Assembly (NCBI RefSeq): GCF_017676345.1
Contig: NZ_JAFFZM010000036.1
Location: 1-53,081 of the forward strand
Length of the DNA: 53,081 nucleotides
Direction of reading: 5' to 3'
Source: Streptomyces smyrnaeus
Lineage (GTDB): Bacteria > Actinomycetota > Actinomycetes > Streptomycetales > Streptomycetaceae
This document shows positions 26,088-33,207 of the stretch, in pieces. The first letter of the stretch is position 1. Each line of letters begins with the position of its first letter. A program made the translations under genes and the position numbers. Below the pieces are notes generated by a model. That model saw nothing but the letters and a program-made list of their open reading frames with translations. It made no database searches and was not told where the DNA came from.

Positions 26088-26785
26088 ACACGCGGGCGGG
26101 CGGCGACCGGCAGCCGGACAGCACCCGCGGCGGCCTGGCGGGCGCGCTCGGCGGTTCCGCGAACACACGTGGCGGTTCCGCGGGCGCGCGCGGTGCGGCA
26201 GGCACTCGTGGTGCCGCGCCCAAGCAGGACCGCAGCCGGGCCACCCGGCAGCGCCTGCTGGAGTCCGCCGTGACCTGCCTGGCGGAGCACGGCTGGTCGG
26301 GCAGCACGGTCACGGTGGTCGCCGAGCACGCGGGAGTCTCGCGGGGCGCGGCGCAGCACCACTTCCCCACCCGTGAGGACCTGTTCACGGCGGCGGTCGA
26401 GTACGTGGCGGAGGAGCGGTCCCGGGCCCTGCGCGAGCTGCCGGCCCCCGCCGGGACGCGTGCCGCCGTCGAGACGCTGGTCGGGCTCTACACCGGTCCG
26501 CTGTTCCGCGCCGCGCTGCAGCTGTGGGTCGCCGCGTCCAACGAGCCGCAGTTGGGCCCGCGGGTGACCGGGCTGGAGGCCCGTATCGGGCGGGAGACGC
26601 ACCGGATGGCGGTGGAGCTGCTGGGCGTCGACGAGCGCCGGCCCGGCGTCCGGGAGACCGTGCAGGGGCTGCTGGACATGGCGCGCGGGCTCGGTCTCGC
26701 CAATCTGCTGACCGACGACAGCGCGCGGCGCGAGCGGGTCGTCGCGCAGTGGGCGCGGCTGCTGGAGAGCACGCTGCACGACTGA
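26057..26785 (+). CDS. TetR/AcrR-family regulator of the carboxylase operon
   Basis: 242 residues. The first 50 residues are Gly/Ala/Arg-rich and probably disordered. The HTH domain follows (about 55-105): RLLESAVTCLAEHGWSGSTV and then VVAEHAGVSRGAAQHHFPT. The rest is helical. As last gene of the operon and with a palindrome at 17725-17738 in front of the first gene, it is the likely pathway regulator, comparable to AtuR in Pseudomonas. The start within the hydratase gene indicates translational coupling; an internal start nearer the HTH cannot be excluded. Confidence 0.9.
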   Translation: MDSAAGARAVNTRAGGDRQPDSTRGGLAGALGGSANTRGGSAGARGAAGTRGAAPKQDRSRATRQRLLESAVTCLAEHGWSGSTVTVVAEHAGVSRGAAQHHFPTREDLFTAAVEYVAEERSRALRELPAPAGTRAAVETLVGLYTGPLFRAALQLWVAASNEPQLGPRVTGLEARIGRETHRMAVELLGVDERRPGVRETVQGLLDMARGLGLANLLTDDSARRERVVAQWARLLESTLHD

Positions 26786-26815
26786 CGGCACGCTGACGGG
26801 GACGGTGCGCTCTTT

Positions 26816-26864
26816 CACCCCGCCGGTTCACATTCATCGATATGGATGGCGAACCGGCGGGGTG
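26816..26864 (+). terminator. Terminator hairpin after the carboxylase operon
   Basis: CACCCCGCCGGTTC (26816-26829) and GAACCGGCGGGGTG (26851-26864) form a perfect 14-base-pair stem with a 21-base loop. It lies 30 bases after the TetR stop codon. No U-tract follows. Confidence 0.72.
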
Positions 26865-26893
26865 CTGCTGTGTGTTCGGCGGTGTGCGCAGTC

Positions 26894-26922
26894 TTGACGC
26901 TCCTATAGGCCACTTCTAGGGT
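26894..26922 (+). promoter_or_regulatory. Predicted promoter of the symporter gene
   Basis: TTGACG (26894-26899) and TAGGGT (26917-26922) are 17 bases apart, the best match to a vegetative (HrdB-type) promoter seen in this part of the window. The symporter ATG is 73 bases downstream. Confidence 0.65.
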
Positions 26923-26995
26923 GACGCTCGTTCAGCAACCTGGCACATGTTCATGCACGTGAATCAATGGAGCGAACCGAACCAGGGGAGCCGCC

Positions 26996-28525
26996 ATGTC
27001 CGGACTGGACTGGGGAGTTGTCGGCGCGTACTTCTTCGTGATGCTGGCGATCGGCCTGTACGCCACCCGCCGGGTCGACAACGTCGCCGACTTCTTCACC
27101 GCGCGCGGACGTATCCCCTGGTGGCTGTCGGGAATCTCGCACCATATGTCCGGCTACAGCGCCATCATGTTCGTCACCTTCGCCGCCGTCGCCTACGACT
27201 ACGGCGTCACCGTGTACTTCTGGTGGCCGCTGACCATCGGGATCGGCGTCGGGATCGGCGCCTTCCTGTTCGCACCGCGCTGGAACCGGCTGCGCGCCAA
27301 GCACGGCGTCAACTCCCCGCTGGAATATCTGGCCGTGCGCTACAACCTGCCCACCCAGCAGGTCCTCGCCTACAGCGGTGCCGCCCTCAAGGTCGTCGAC
27401 ATCGCGGCCAAGTGGGTGGCCATCGCCGTACTGCTGCAGGGCTTCGCCGACATACCGCTGGCCTGGGGCATCACGCTCACCGGCGTCTGCACCATGATCT
27501 ACATGGCCTTCGGCGGCCTGTGGGCCGACGTCCTCACCGACTTCGGCCAGTTCGTCATCCAGTTCGCCGCCGGCATCGCCATGCTGGTGGCCGTCATGGC
27601 GCACCTGAGCGGCTTCTCCACGCTGTGGACCATGTGGGACGACCTGCCCGCCGGGCACGGCGACCCGGTCGCCGGCCCGGTCACCACCACCCTGATCCTC
27701 GCGTTCCTCCTCGTCAAAACCTTCGAGTACAACGGCGGCATGTGGAACCTCGCCCAGCGCTACATGGCCGCACCCTCCGGCTCCCGGGCGAAGAAGTCCG
27801 CGCTGCTGTCCAGCGCGCTGTGGCTGATATGGCCGCTGATCCTCTTCATACCGATGATCGCGGCCCCGCTGATCGTGCCGGGCATCGAGAACGGTGAGGA
27901 GTCCTACATCAAGCTCGCCCAGGAACTGCTGCCCACCGGCATGATCGGACTGCTGCTGGCCGGGTTCTTCTCCCACACCATGGCCATGGTCGCCTCGGAC
28001 TCCAACGTCATCACCGCCGTCATCACCCGGGACCTGGCCCCGGTGCTCGTACGCCGGGTGCGCACCTTCAGCGAGCGCGGCCAACTGCTCTTCGCCCGCA
28101 TCACGACCGTCGCGTTCGTCACCTTCAGCATGGGCTTCGCACTCTTCTCCGACCCCGACGGCTTCATCATGACCGTGGTCGTCAGTATCGTCGCCGCCAC
28201 CATGGGGCCCATCTCCATCCCGCTGATGCTCGGCCTGCTGCCCTGGTTCAAGCGCCACGGCTCCCTCGCCGCCATCAGCTCCTGGGCCGGCGGCATCGCG
28301 GTGTGGGCCGTCCTCTACTGGGGCGTCGACGACGCCTCCCAGCCCATGACGGTGGGCCTCCCCCTGTTGACCTCGCTCGCCCTCTATCTGGCCGTCGGCT
28401 TCCTGCGACCCGTCGAGACCACGGCGGGCAACGCGATCGTCGACTCTCTCGCCGAGGACCCGCCCACGCAGGTCCAGCCGACGACACCGGACGCCCCCAC
28501 GCTCCCCCCGCTGGAGATCCGCTAG
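26996..28525 (+). CDS. Sodium:solute symporter family transporter
   Basis: 509 residues with about 13 predicted membrane segments. SSS features include the first helix AYFFVMLAIGLYATRRV, DFFTARGRIPWWLSG, ISHHMSGYSAIMF, and the later NGGMWNLAQRYMAAPSGSRAKKS and SHTMAMVASDSNVITAVITRDL. This pattern fits the subgroup that includes sugar and carboxylate symporters with sodium. The C-terminal 40 residues are a Pro/Thr-rich cytosolic tail. A GGGGAGCC sequence precedes the ATG. It may import a substrate for the preceding operon, but it has its own promoter and terminator, so that link is weak. Confidence 0.92.
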   Translation: MSGLDWGVVGAYFFVMLAIGLYATRRVDNVADFFTARGRIPWWLSGISHHMSGYSAIMFVTFAAVAYDYGVTVYFWWPLTIGIGVGIGAFLFAPRWNRLRAKHGVNSPLEYLAVRYNLPTQQVLAYSGAALKVVDIAAKWVAIAVLLQGFADIPLAWGITLTGVCTMIYMAFGGLWADVLTDFGQFVIQFAAGIAMLVAVMAHLSGFSTLWTMWDDLPAGHGDPVAGPVTTTLILAFLLVKTFEYNGGMWNLAQRYMAAPSGSRAKKSALLSSALWLIWPLILFIPMIAAPLIVPGIENGEESYIKLAQELLPTGMIGLLLAGFFSHTMAMVASDSNVITAVITRDLAPVLVRRVRTFSERGQLLFARITTVAFVTFSMGFALFSDPDGFIMTVVVSIVAATMGPISIPLMLGLLPWFKRHGSLAAISSWAGGIAVWAVLYWGVDDASQPMTVGLPLLTSLALYLAVGFLRPVETTAGNAIVDSLAEDPPTQVQPTTPDAPTLPPLEIR

Positions 28526-28546
28526 CAATCCGTGTCCCCCCCGGCC

Positions 28547-28572
28547 GGGGCGCCCGCCGCAGCGGGCGCCCC
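28547..28572 (+). terminator. Rho-independent-type terminator after the symporter
   Basis: GGGGCGCCCGC and GCGGGCGCCCC form a perfect 11-base-pair stem around CGCA, 21 bases after the stop codon, followed by TCTTCCCC. It may also serve the convergent AhpD-like gene. Confidence 0.82.
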
Positions 28573-28607
28573 TCTTCCCCGTACGGCCCTGCGGCGGTGT
28601 CAGCTCC

Positions 28608-29063
28608 TCACCGGAAGGAGCCGGCCGTCAGACGGGTGGCGACGTTCACCCGATTCCAGGCGTTCACCGAGGCGATGGCCATCACCAGGGCGGCGAGAGC
28701 GTCCGGGGCGAAGTGGCGGGCGGCGGCGTCCCAGACGTCGTCGGGTACGCCCTCGGGGCTGTCCGCGATCCGGGTGACCGCCTCGGCGAGCGCCAGCGCG
28801 GCGCGTTCCCGCTCGGTGAAGAACGGAGTGTCCCGCCAGGCGGCGACCGACCACAGCCGCTCGTTCGTCTCTCCCGCGTCACCGGCCCGGTGCGAGTGCA
28901 GATCGACGCACACCGAGCAGCCGTTGATCTGGCTGACCCGCAATCTGACCAGTTCCAGGACGTCGTCGGGGGCCGGGCTGTCATGGAGGAACTCCTCCAT
29001 CGCGGACAGGGCCTCATAGCCACGTCGGGCGACCTTGTACACGTTCGCCATACGAGGTTGCAT
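28608..29063 (-). CDS. AhpD-like carboxymuconolactone decarboxylase family protein
   Basis: The ATG at 29063, with GGAAGG seven bases upstream, gives 151 residues. The AhpD core motif is intact: ELVRLRVSQINGCSVCVDLH, with the two redox cysteines and following His that relay protons in alkylhydroperoxidases. The second half is helical, with a conserved SVNAWNRVNV helix. It is a clear paralogue of the protein at 34166-34639. It lies 76 bases after the Rrf2 gene on the same strand and may be regulated by it. Likely role: peroxide or electrophile detoxification in the cytosol. Confidence 0.9.
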   Translation of the reverse strand: MQPRMANVYKVARRGYEALSAMEEFLHDSPAPDDVLELVRLRVSQINGCSVCVDLHSHRAGDAGETNERLWSVAAWRDTPFFTERERAALALAEAVTRIADSPEGVPDDVWDAAARHFAPDALAALVMAIASVNAWNRVNVATRLTAGSFR

Positions 29064-29139
29064 CTCGCATCCTTCCCTTTCTGAACAGAGGATATCCAGG
29101 TTCACTCGCCGCGAAGACCGTGCTCACGGTGTCCGCGGT

Positions 29140-29622
29140 TCAACGGGCGGGGGTGTCCAGTTGGTTGCGCGCCACCCGTGGTGCGTCGGGGTGCCTGCTC
29201 TCGACCGAGTCCTTGATGTCGGCGAGCGTCTGGGTGGCAAGCTCACGCCGCCACGCCAGCTCCGCCCGGCGCATCGCCTGCGAGACCAGGCAGTGCTTGC
29301 GGTAGTCGACGTCCGAGCGCCCGCCGGGGCCGTCGCGCATGATCTGCTGACATCGGAAGGCGTCCTGCTCGCCCTCGATCGCGACCACGACGTCAAGGAG
29401 CGTGATCTGCTCCGGGCTCCGGGCCAGCCGGAAGCCGCCGCGCGGTCCGGAGGTCGAGGTGACGATCCCCGCCCGCGCCAGCGCCTGCAGTTGCCGGTTC
29501 AAATACGCGGGCGGCAGGTCGTAGAACGCCGCCAACTTCCGCGCCGGAACGGCCTGCTGCTCCGCCCAGGCGAGGTTGAGGCAGCTGTGCAGCGCCCATT
29601 CGACACCCTCGCTCATCTGCAT
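29140..29622 (-). CDS. Rrf2-family transcriptional regulator
   Basis: 160 residues. The winged HTH is visible in VEWALHSCLNLAW, PARKLAAFYDLPPAYLNRQL and the wing GIVTSTSGPRGGFRLAR, all typical of Rrf2 proteins. Two cysteines, in AFRCQQIM and RKHCLVSQ, lie where Fe-S-binding members have ligands; only two are obvious in that region, so cluster binding is uncertain. An imperfect palindrome overlaps the predicted start region, suggesting autoregulation. The AhpD-like gene downstream is the probable target. An alternative start is the ATG at 29616. Confidence 0.9.
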   Translation of the reverse strand: MQMSEGVEWALHSCLNLAWAEQQAVPARKLAAFYDLPPAYLNRQLQALARAGIVTSTSGPRGGFRLARSPEQITLLDVVVAIEGEQDAFRCQQIMRDGPGGRSDVDYRKHCLVSQAMRRAELAWRRELATQTLADIKDSVESRHPDAPRVARNQLDTPAR

Positions 29623-29638
29623 ACTGAATATTAAGCAT
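29621..29638. promoter_or_regulatory. Rrf2 operator candidate
   Basis: An AT-rich imperfect palindrome of the form AT-n-CT-n-AATATT-n-AG-n-AT, 14 of 18 positions symmetric, in otherwise GC-rich DNA. It touches the start codon at 29622, which favours the start at 29616 or a leaderless arrangement. Rrf2 proteins commonly bind such AT-rich sites. Confidence 0.5.
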
Positions 29639-29721
29639 CCAGGATCTCCAGTTTCAACAGCGGCGACCGGAAGTTCTCCCGGCCGCCGCCGCCTCCTCCT
29701 CCGGGCCCTCGCGCCGGGCCC

Positions 29722-30042
29722 CTACTCGCTCGATGTGATCCGCGCGAGAGCCACTCCGGCGATGATGAGGGACAGTGCGGCGATCCGGCCGACGCTCACC
29801 GGATCCTTGTGGACCACGACTCCGAGGCTGATCGCGCCGACCGCGCCGATTCCGGTGAAGACCGCGTACGCCGTGCCCACCGGCAGGCCCTTCATCGCCA
29901 GCGACAGCAGGTAGACCGCCCCGGCGGCGAGGAGGACGCAGATCGCGGTGGGCAGCGGCCGGGTGAAGCCCGCCGTGGGCTTGATGCTCTGCGACCAGGC
30001 CACCTCCACGGCGCCGGCGGCCAGCAGCAACAGCCAGCTCAC
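29722..30042 (-). CDS. Small multidrug resistance (SMR) transporter, SugE/Gdx-like
   Basis: The GTG at 30042 gives 106 residues with four membrane helices. SWLLLLAAGAVEVAW carries the essential membrane Glu of SMR exporters, and LPVGTAYAVFTGIGAVGAIS is the conserved second and third helix region, closest to the SugE/Gdx (guanidinium exporter) branch. It should function as a dual-topology dimer exchanging protons for a small cation. The start overlaps the AzoR stop codon (GTGA), so the two are co-transcribed and coupled. Confidence 0.9.
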   Translation of the reverse strand: MSWLLLLAAGAVEVAWSQSIKPTAGFTRPLPTAICVLLAAGAVYLLSLAMKGLPVGTAYAVFTGIGAVGAISLGVVVHKDPVSVGRIAALSLIIAGVALARITSSE

Positions 30043-30689
30043 AGCGTGCCCCCCAGTGTCCGGGCGGCGGCGCGGGCGGCGGCGCGGGATGCGTCGTGCT
30101 GGTCGCGGCGGGCCGCCAGTGCGGGGTCGACCAGGGAGTTGACCAGTTCGGTGCCGACGAAGGTGACGTCGTCGACGGCATAGTGCCCCCGGAAGAAGTC
30201 GCGCAGATACCGCTCCTGGTGGTCGTAGGCGTGCCGTGGTGTGTCGGGCCCGTATGCGCCGCCCCGGGCGGAAGCGACGACGAAGCGCCGAGGTGCCAAG
30301 GACATCTTCGGGAACGTCACCTGGTCGATCCACGCCTTGAGTGATGCGGGTATCGAGAAGTTGTACATCGGTGCGGCCATCAGCACCACGTCCGCGGCCA
30401 GCAGTTCGGCCAGCAGCGGCTCGACGACGGCCCACGCCTCGACCTGGGCCGGTGTGCGGGCCGCCTCCCGATACCGGTCGGGGTCGGTGATCCGGTGCTC
30501 CAGGACGTGGTCGCACAACTCGGTCCATGCCTCGTCGATGTGCGGGACGGGGTCGAGCGCGAGGTCGCGGTGCAGGTAGGTGCCACCCGGATGTGCCGCT
30601 CGCCAGGCGTCGGCGACGGTGTCACCGAGTTCACGGCTGAACGAGCGGCGGCGGGCACTCGCGTCGAGGTGCAGCAGGGTGGAGCTCAT
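30039..30689 (-). CDS. FMN-dependent NADH-azoreductase/quinone reductase family protein
   Basis: The ATG at 30689 gives 216 residues with a flavodoxin-like fold. LHLDASARRRSFSREL is the FMN-phosphate loop, and MAAPMYNFSIPASLKAWID is the AzoR signature that contacts the flavin ring. SARGGAYG near residue 145 completes the FMN site. It probably reduces quinones or azo compounds by two electrons in the cytosol. It forms an operon with the SMR exporter and is divergent from a TetR gene, with two operator copies between them, as in quinone- or drug-responsive circuits. Confidence 0.9.
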   Translation of the reverse strand: MSSTLLHLDASARRRSFSRELGDTVADAWRAAHPGGTYLHRDLALDPVPHIDEAWTELCDHVLEHRITDPDRYREAARTPAQVEAWAVVEPLLAELLAADVVLMAAPMYNFSIPASLKAWIDQVTFPKMSLAPRRFVVASARGGAYGPDTPRHAYDHQERYLRDFFRGHYAVDDVTFVGTELVNSLVDPALAARRDQHDASRAAARAAARTLGGTL

Positions 30690-30712
30690 GGAGGGGCCTC
30701 CCAGGGCGACTG

Positions 30713-30772
30713 AACCGGACACGGTGTCCGGTTGCACGGTCGAAGAGTAGCAACCGGACGGTGCGTCCAGTT
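30713..30772. promoter_or_regulatory. Two operator copies between azoreductase and TetR genes
   Basis: The first site (30713-30733) is perfect: arms AACCGGACAC and GTGTCCGGTT around one G. The second (30752-30772) is a diverged copy with arms AACCGGACGG and CGTCCAGTT-like sequence. Centres are 39 bases apart. The sites fill the divergent promoter region, so one TetR dimer pair could control both directions. Confidence 0.8.
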
Positions 30773-30800
30773 ATTCCGGAGGAGGCCCTAGGCTGGCCCC

Positions 30801-31355
30801 GTGACCAAGGAACGTGCCGACGCCGCTCGCAACCGGGAGAAAGTGCTCGCCGCCGCGGCGGAGCTGTTCGCCGCGAAGGACCCCCGCGCCGTCACGATGG
30901 ACAGCATCGCCCGTGCCGCCGGCGTCGGCCGGGGAACGCTGTACCGGCGGTACCCGGACGTCGCCTCCATCGCAACGGCGCTGTTGGACGAACACGAGAA
31001 GGCGCTGCAGCACGAACTGCTCCAGGGCCCACCGCCGCTGGGCCCGGGGGCGCCGCCGCACGAACGGCTGGCCGCCTTCTACACGGCCATGACCGGGCTG
31101 CTCGACCAGCACGTCCACCTGGCACTCGGCGCCGAGACCGGCGCCAGGAGGTACGCCACGGGCGCCTACGGCTTCTGGCGCGCCCACGTTCTGGCCCTCG
31201 CCCGCGAGGCCGACGTCGCCGACCCGGACGCCCTGGCCGATACCCTGCTGGCTCCGCTGGCGCCCGATGTCTTCGCCTATCAGCGTGAGCGCGGAGTCTC
31301 GCCCGCCCGCCTGGCCGCCGCACTCACCGAACTCGCCCGCGTCCTGGTCCGCTAG
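30801..31355 (+). CDS. TetR/AcrR-family regulator of the azoreductase/SMR operon
   Basis: 184 residues from GTG 30801. The HTH domain occupies about residues 8 to 55 (REKVLAAAAELFAAKDPRAV and MDSIARAAGVGRGTLYRRYP). The C-terminal domain is helical with FYTAMTGLLDQHVHLAL, resembling small TetR drug and quinone sensors. It is divergent from the AzoR gene, with two operator palindromes in between. Its stop codon is directly adjacent to the stop of the convergent MarR gene. Confidence 0.92.
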   Translation: MTKERADAARNREKVLAAAAELFAAKDPRAVTMDSIARAAGVGRGTLYRRYPDVASIATALLDEHEKALQHELLQGPPPLGPGAPPHERLAAFYTAMTGLLDQHVHLALGAETGARRYATGAYGFWRAHVLALAREADVADPDALADTLLAPLAPDVFAYQRERGVSPARLAAALTELARVLVR

Positions 31356-31862
31356 TCAGCCGGTCGGAGAGTTCAGGCCATCCGGCGTCGCCAGGTCGGT
31401 CGCACGGTCGGCCAGGTCCGCTTCGATGTTGGTGGCCATGACGGACAGGATCCGGACCGTTTCCGCGTACTGCTGCGAGGTCAGCCCGCATAGTACGCCG
31501 CGCCGCAGATCGTGCACCCGAGAGGCGACGGCGGCATGTTCGGCCCGGCCTTTCGCCGTCAGGGCCAGAAGACCCGTCTCCGGGCCCTGGTGCACCCATC
31601 CGCGAGCGATCAGCCCTTCGGGTGCGTCGAGGAGTTCGCCGAGGTCCGCGGGCCCGGCGCCGGCCGGTGCGGCCTCCCGCCAGAAGGGTGCGAGTGCTTC
31701 GGCGGCCCGGGCGCGGCTGTGCGGCTCACGGCCCAGCAGGCTGAGCACCTGCCATTGGCGTCGTGTCACACCGGAGTCCTCCAGGGCTGTACCGAACTGC
31801 TCCTCCAGAAGGTTGTGCAGATGCTTGAGCCAGTAGCCGATCGGCTTGTCCGTCGCGTCCAC
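31356..31862 (-). CDS. MarR-family transcriptional regulator
   Basis: The GTG at 31862, with GGAG five bases upstream, gives 168 residues. The longer frame upstream overlaps the divergent gene and was rejected. The winged-helix core is visible in GVTRRQWQVLSLLGREPHSR and GWVHQGPETGLLALTAKGRA, and the dimerisation helices at both ends begin GYWLKHLHNLLEEQFG. It is divergent from a second MarR gene; the 59 bases between the two starts hold a palindromic region. Ligand unknown. Confidence 0.85.
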   Translation of the reverse strand: MDATDKPIGYWLKHLHNLLEEQFGTALEDSGVTRRQWQVLSLLGREPHSRARAAEALAPFWREAAPAGAGPADLGELLDAPEGLIARGWVHQGPETGLLALTAKGRAEHAAVASRVHDLRRGVLCGLTSQQYAETVRILSVMATNIEADLADRATDLATPDGLNSPTG

Positions 31863-31868
31863 GCCAGC

Positions 31869-31911
31869 TCCATACTCATGTAAAAATACATGTACCTGCG
31901 GGGAGTATGGA
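31869..31911. promoter_or_regulatory. Nested inverted repeats between two divergent MarR genes
   Basis: CATGTA and TACATG form a perfect inverted repeat around AAAA (31877-31892). An outer pair, TCCATACTC (31869-31877) and GAGTATGGA (31903-31911), is also perfect but has a different centre. The run of A/T is unusual for this GC-rich genome. Probable shared operator and promoter. Confidence 0.65.
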
Positions 31912-31921
31912 GGAGGTCGCG

Positions 31922-32419
31922 ATGGACGGCAACTGCGCAGGTGAGCCCCGAGAGGTGGCCGCGATCGAGCGCGCGGTGGTGGCACTGCGCCGACAGCAAA
32001 GAAGCCATGCCCTCGCGCGGTTGTCGGCACGCCGCGGGAGCCGGAGCGGTCCGTACGGTGCGTTGCCCGACGCGGTTTTCCAACTGCTCGACGTGGTGGA
32101 CGAGGCAGCAGAGCACGGCCGTGCCCTGACGGTCACCGAGGCGGCAGCAGCCCTCGCCGTGGACCAGCCACGCGCCAGCCGTCTCGCCTCCCAGGCCCTC
32201 GAAGCGGGGCTGCTGTACCGCGGCACGGACCCGTCCGACGGCCGTCGCTCACTCCTCGGGCTCACCGCCGACGGGCGCGAGGCGCTCGATGAGATCCGCT
32301 CCTTCCGCCAGGAAGTGATCGCCGAAGCGCTCGAAGGCTGGCCCGCAGCGGACCGGGCCGCCTTGGCCCGCCTGCTCGCCCGCTTCGTCACCGACGTCGC
32401 AGCGATCACCGACGCATAG
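31922..32419 (+). CDS. MarR-family transcriptional regulator
   Basis: The ATG at 31922 follows GGAGGAGGT at ideal spacing and is preferred over the ATG at 31907. 165 residues. Winged HTH: ALTVTEAAAALAVDQPRASR and AGLLYRGTDPSDGRRSLLGL, where the DGRR wing is typical of MarR proteins. It is divergent from the other MarR gene and may cross-regulate it. The next gene on the same strand, a small membrane protein, starts 194 bases downstream. Confidence 0.88.
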   Translation: MDGNCAGEPREVAAIERAVVALRRQQRSHALARLSARRGSRSGPYGALPDAVFQLLDVVDEAAEHGRALTVTEAAAALAVDQPRASRLASQALEAGLLYRGTDPSDGRRSLLGLTADGREALDEIRSFRQEVIAEALEGWPAADRAALARLLARFVTDVAAITDA

Positions 32420-32613
32420 CGCCGCGAGCGCCTCCCCGCCCGCCGGCCGTGTACCTCGGTGCCCTCGTTCCGCAGGGGGAGCGGTCTCCCCCGCGAGGGG
32501 GAAGAGCGCTCGTGCGGGCGTCCGATCCCCGGCGGGAGAGGGCCGGACAGACTTGGACCGTCGCGAGCCGCCAGGCCCGCGGACGGCGGCAGGAAGAACG
32601 CGGAGGGACGGTC

Positions 32614-33177
32614 ATGACCACGGCAACTGCACAGTGTGGACGGCGCGAGGGCTGGGCGGGGTACGTGGCCGCGGCAGCGGCACTCGCCTACGCGGCGCCG
32701 CACTTCTGGTGGGGCGCCGGGATCGGCGCCACCTTCCCCGGCGACTTCACCGAAGCCCCGCACGGCACCTGGGAAGCCGCGATCGGCTACTGGCTGATGG
32801 GCGGAGTGGCGGTGCTCGGCGCGGTCCTCGCACTCGCCCTCGTCCAGCCGTGGGGCCGACGGCTCCCCCTGCGGGTGCTCGCCGCTGTGTCGATGATCGC
32901 CTCGGTCGGTATGACGCTGTGGGGCTTCACCTACTTCGCGATGCAGTACCTGCTCGCCGCTGGCCGCGTCGTCTCCGCACCCGCCTTCGCCGCCAAGGAC
33001 GCGCATCCGCAGGCCGCCTGGGGACTCTTCTGGTACGCGCTGTTCGTGGTGTGGGGTGTCATGCTGGGAGCAGCCGCCCGGAAGTCCCTGTTCGCCGACC
33101 GGCGTACGGCCCGAGCCGCGAACCCGCCGCACGGACGAGGCGGCCCGACCGTCGTCGCCGGGACGACCTGCCGGTGA
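32614..33177 (+). CDS. DUF3995-like membrane protein
   Basis: 187 residues from ATG 32614, preceded by GGAGGGACGG. Four hydrophobic segments are visible: about 15-35 (YVAAAAALAYAAPHFWWG), 55-78 (GYWLMGGVAVLGAVLALALV), 88-108 and 140-160 (AAWGLFWYALFVVWGVMLGA). The arrangement fits the DUF3995 family of small actinobacterial integral membrane proteins of unknown function. The upstream part of the open frame to 32449 has no membrane pattern and was left out. Confidence 0.72.
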   Translation: MTTATAQCGRREGWAGYVAAAAALAYAAPHFWWGAGIGATFPGDFTEAPHGTWEAAIGYWLMGGVAVLGAVLALALVQPWGRRLPLRVLAAVSMIASVGMTLWGFTYFAMQYLLAAGRVVSAPAFAAKDAHPQAAWGLFWYALFVVWGVMLGAAARKSLFADRRTARAANPPHGRGGPTVVAGTTCR

Positions 33178-33207
33178 ACGGGCCGGACCCGCGCCGGGCC
33201 TCCCACG

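Noticed and set aside
26951..28528. 525-codon minus-strand frame opposite the symporter
   Set aside because: Composition is His/Gly/Asp-rich and without pattern; the plus-strand product has the full sodium:solute symporter membrane pattern.
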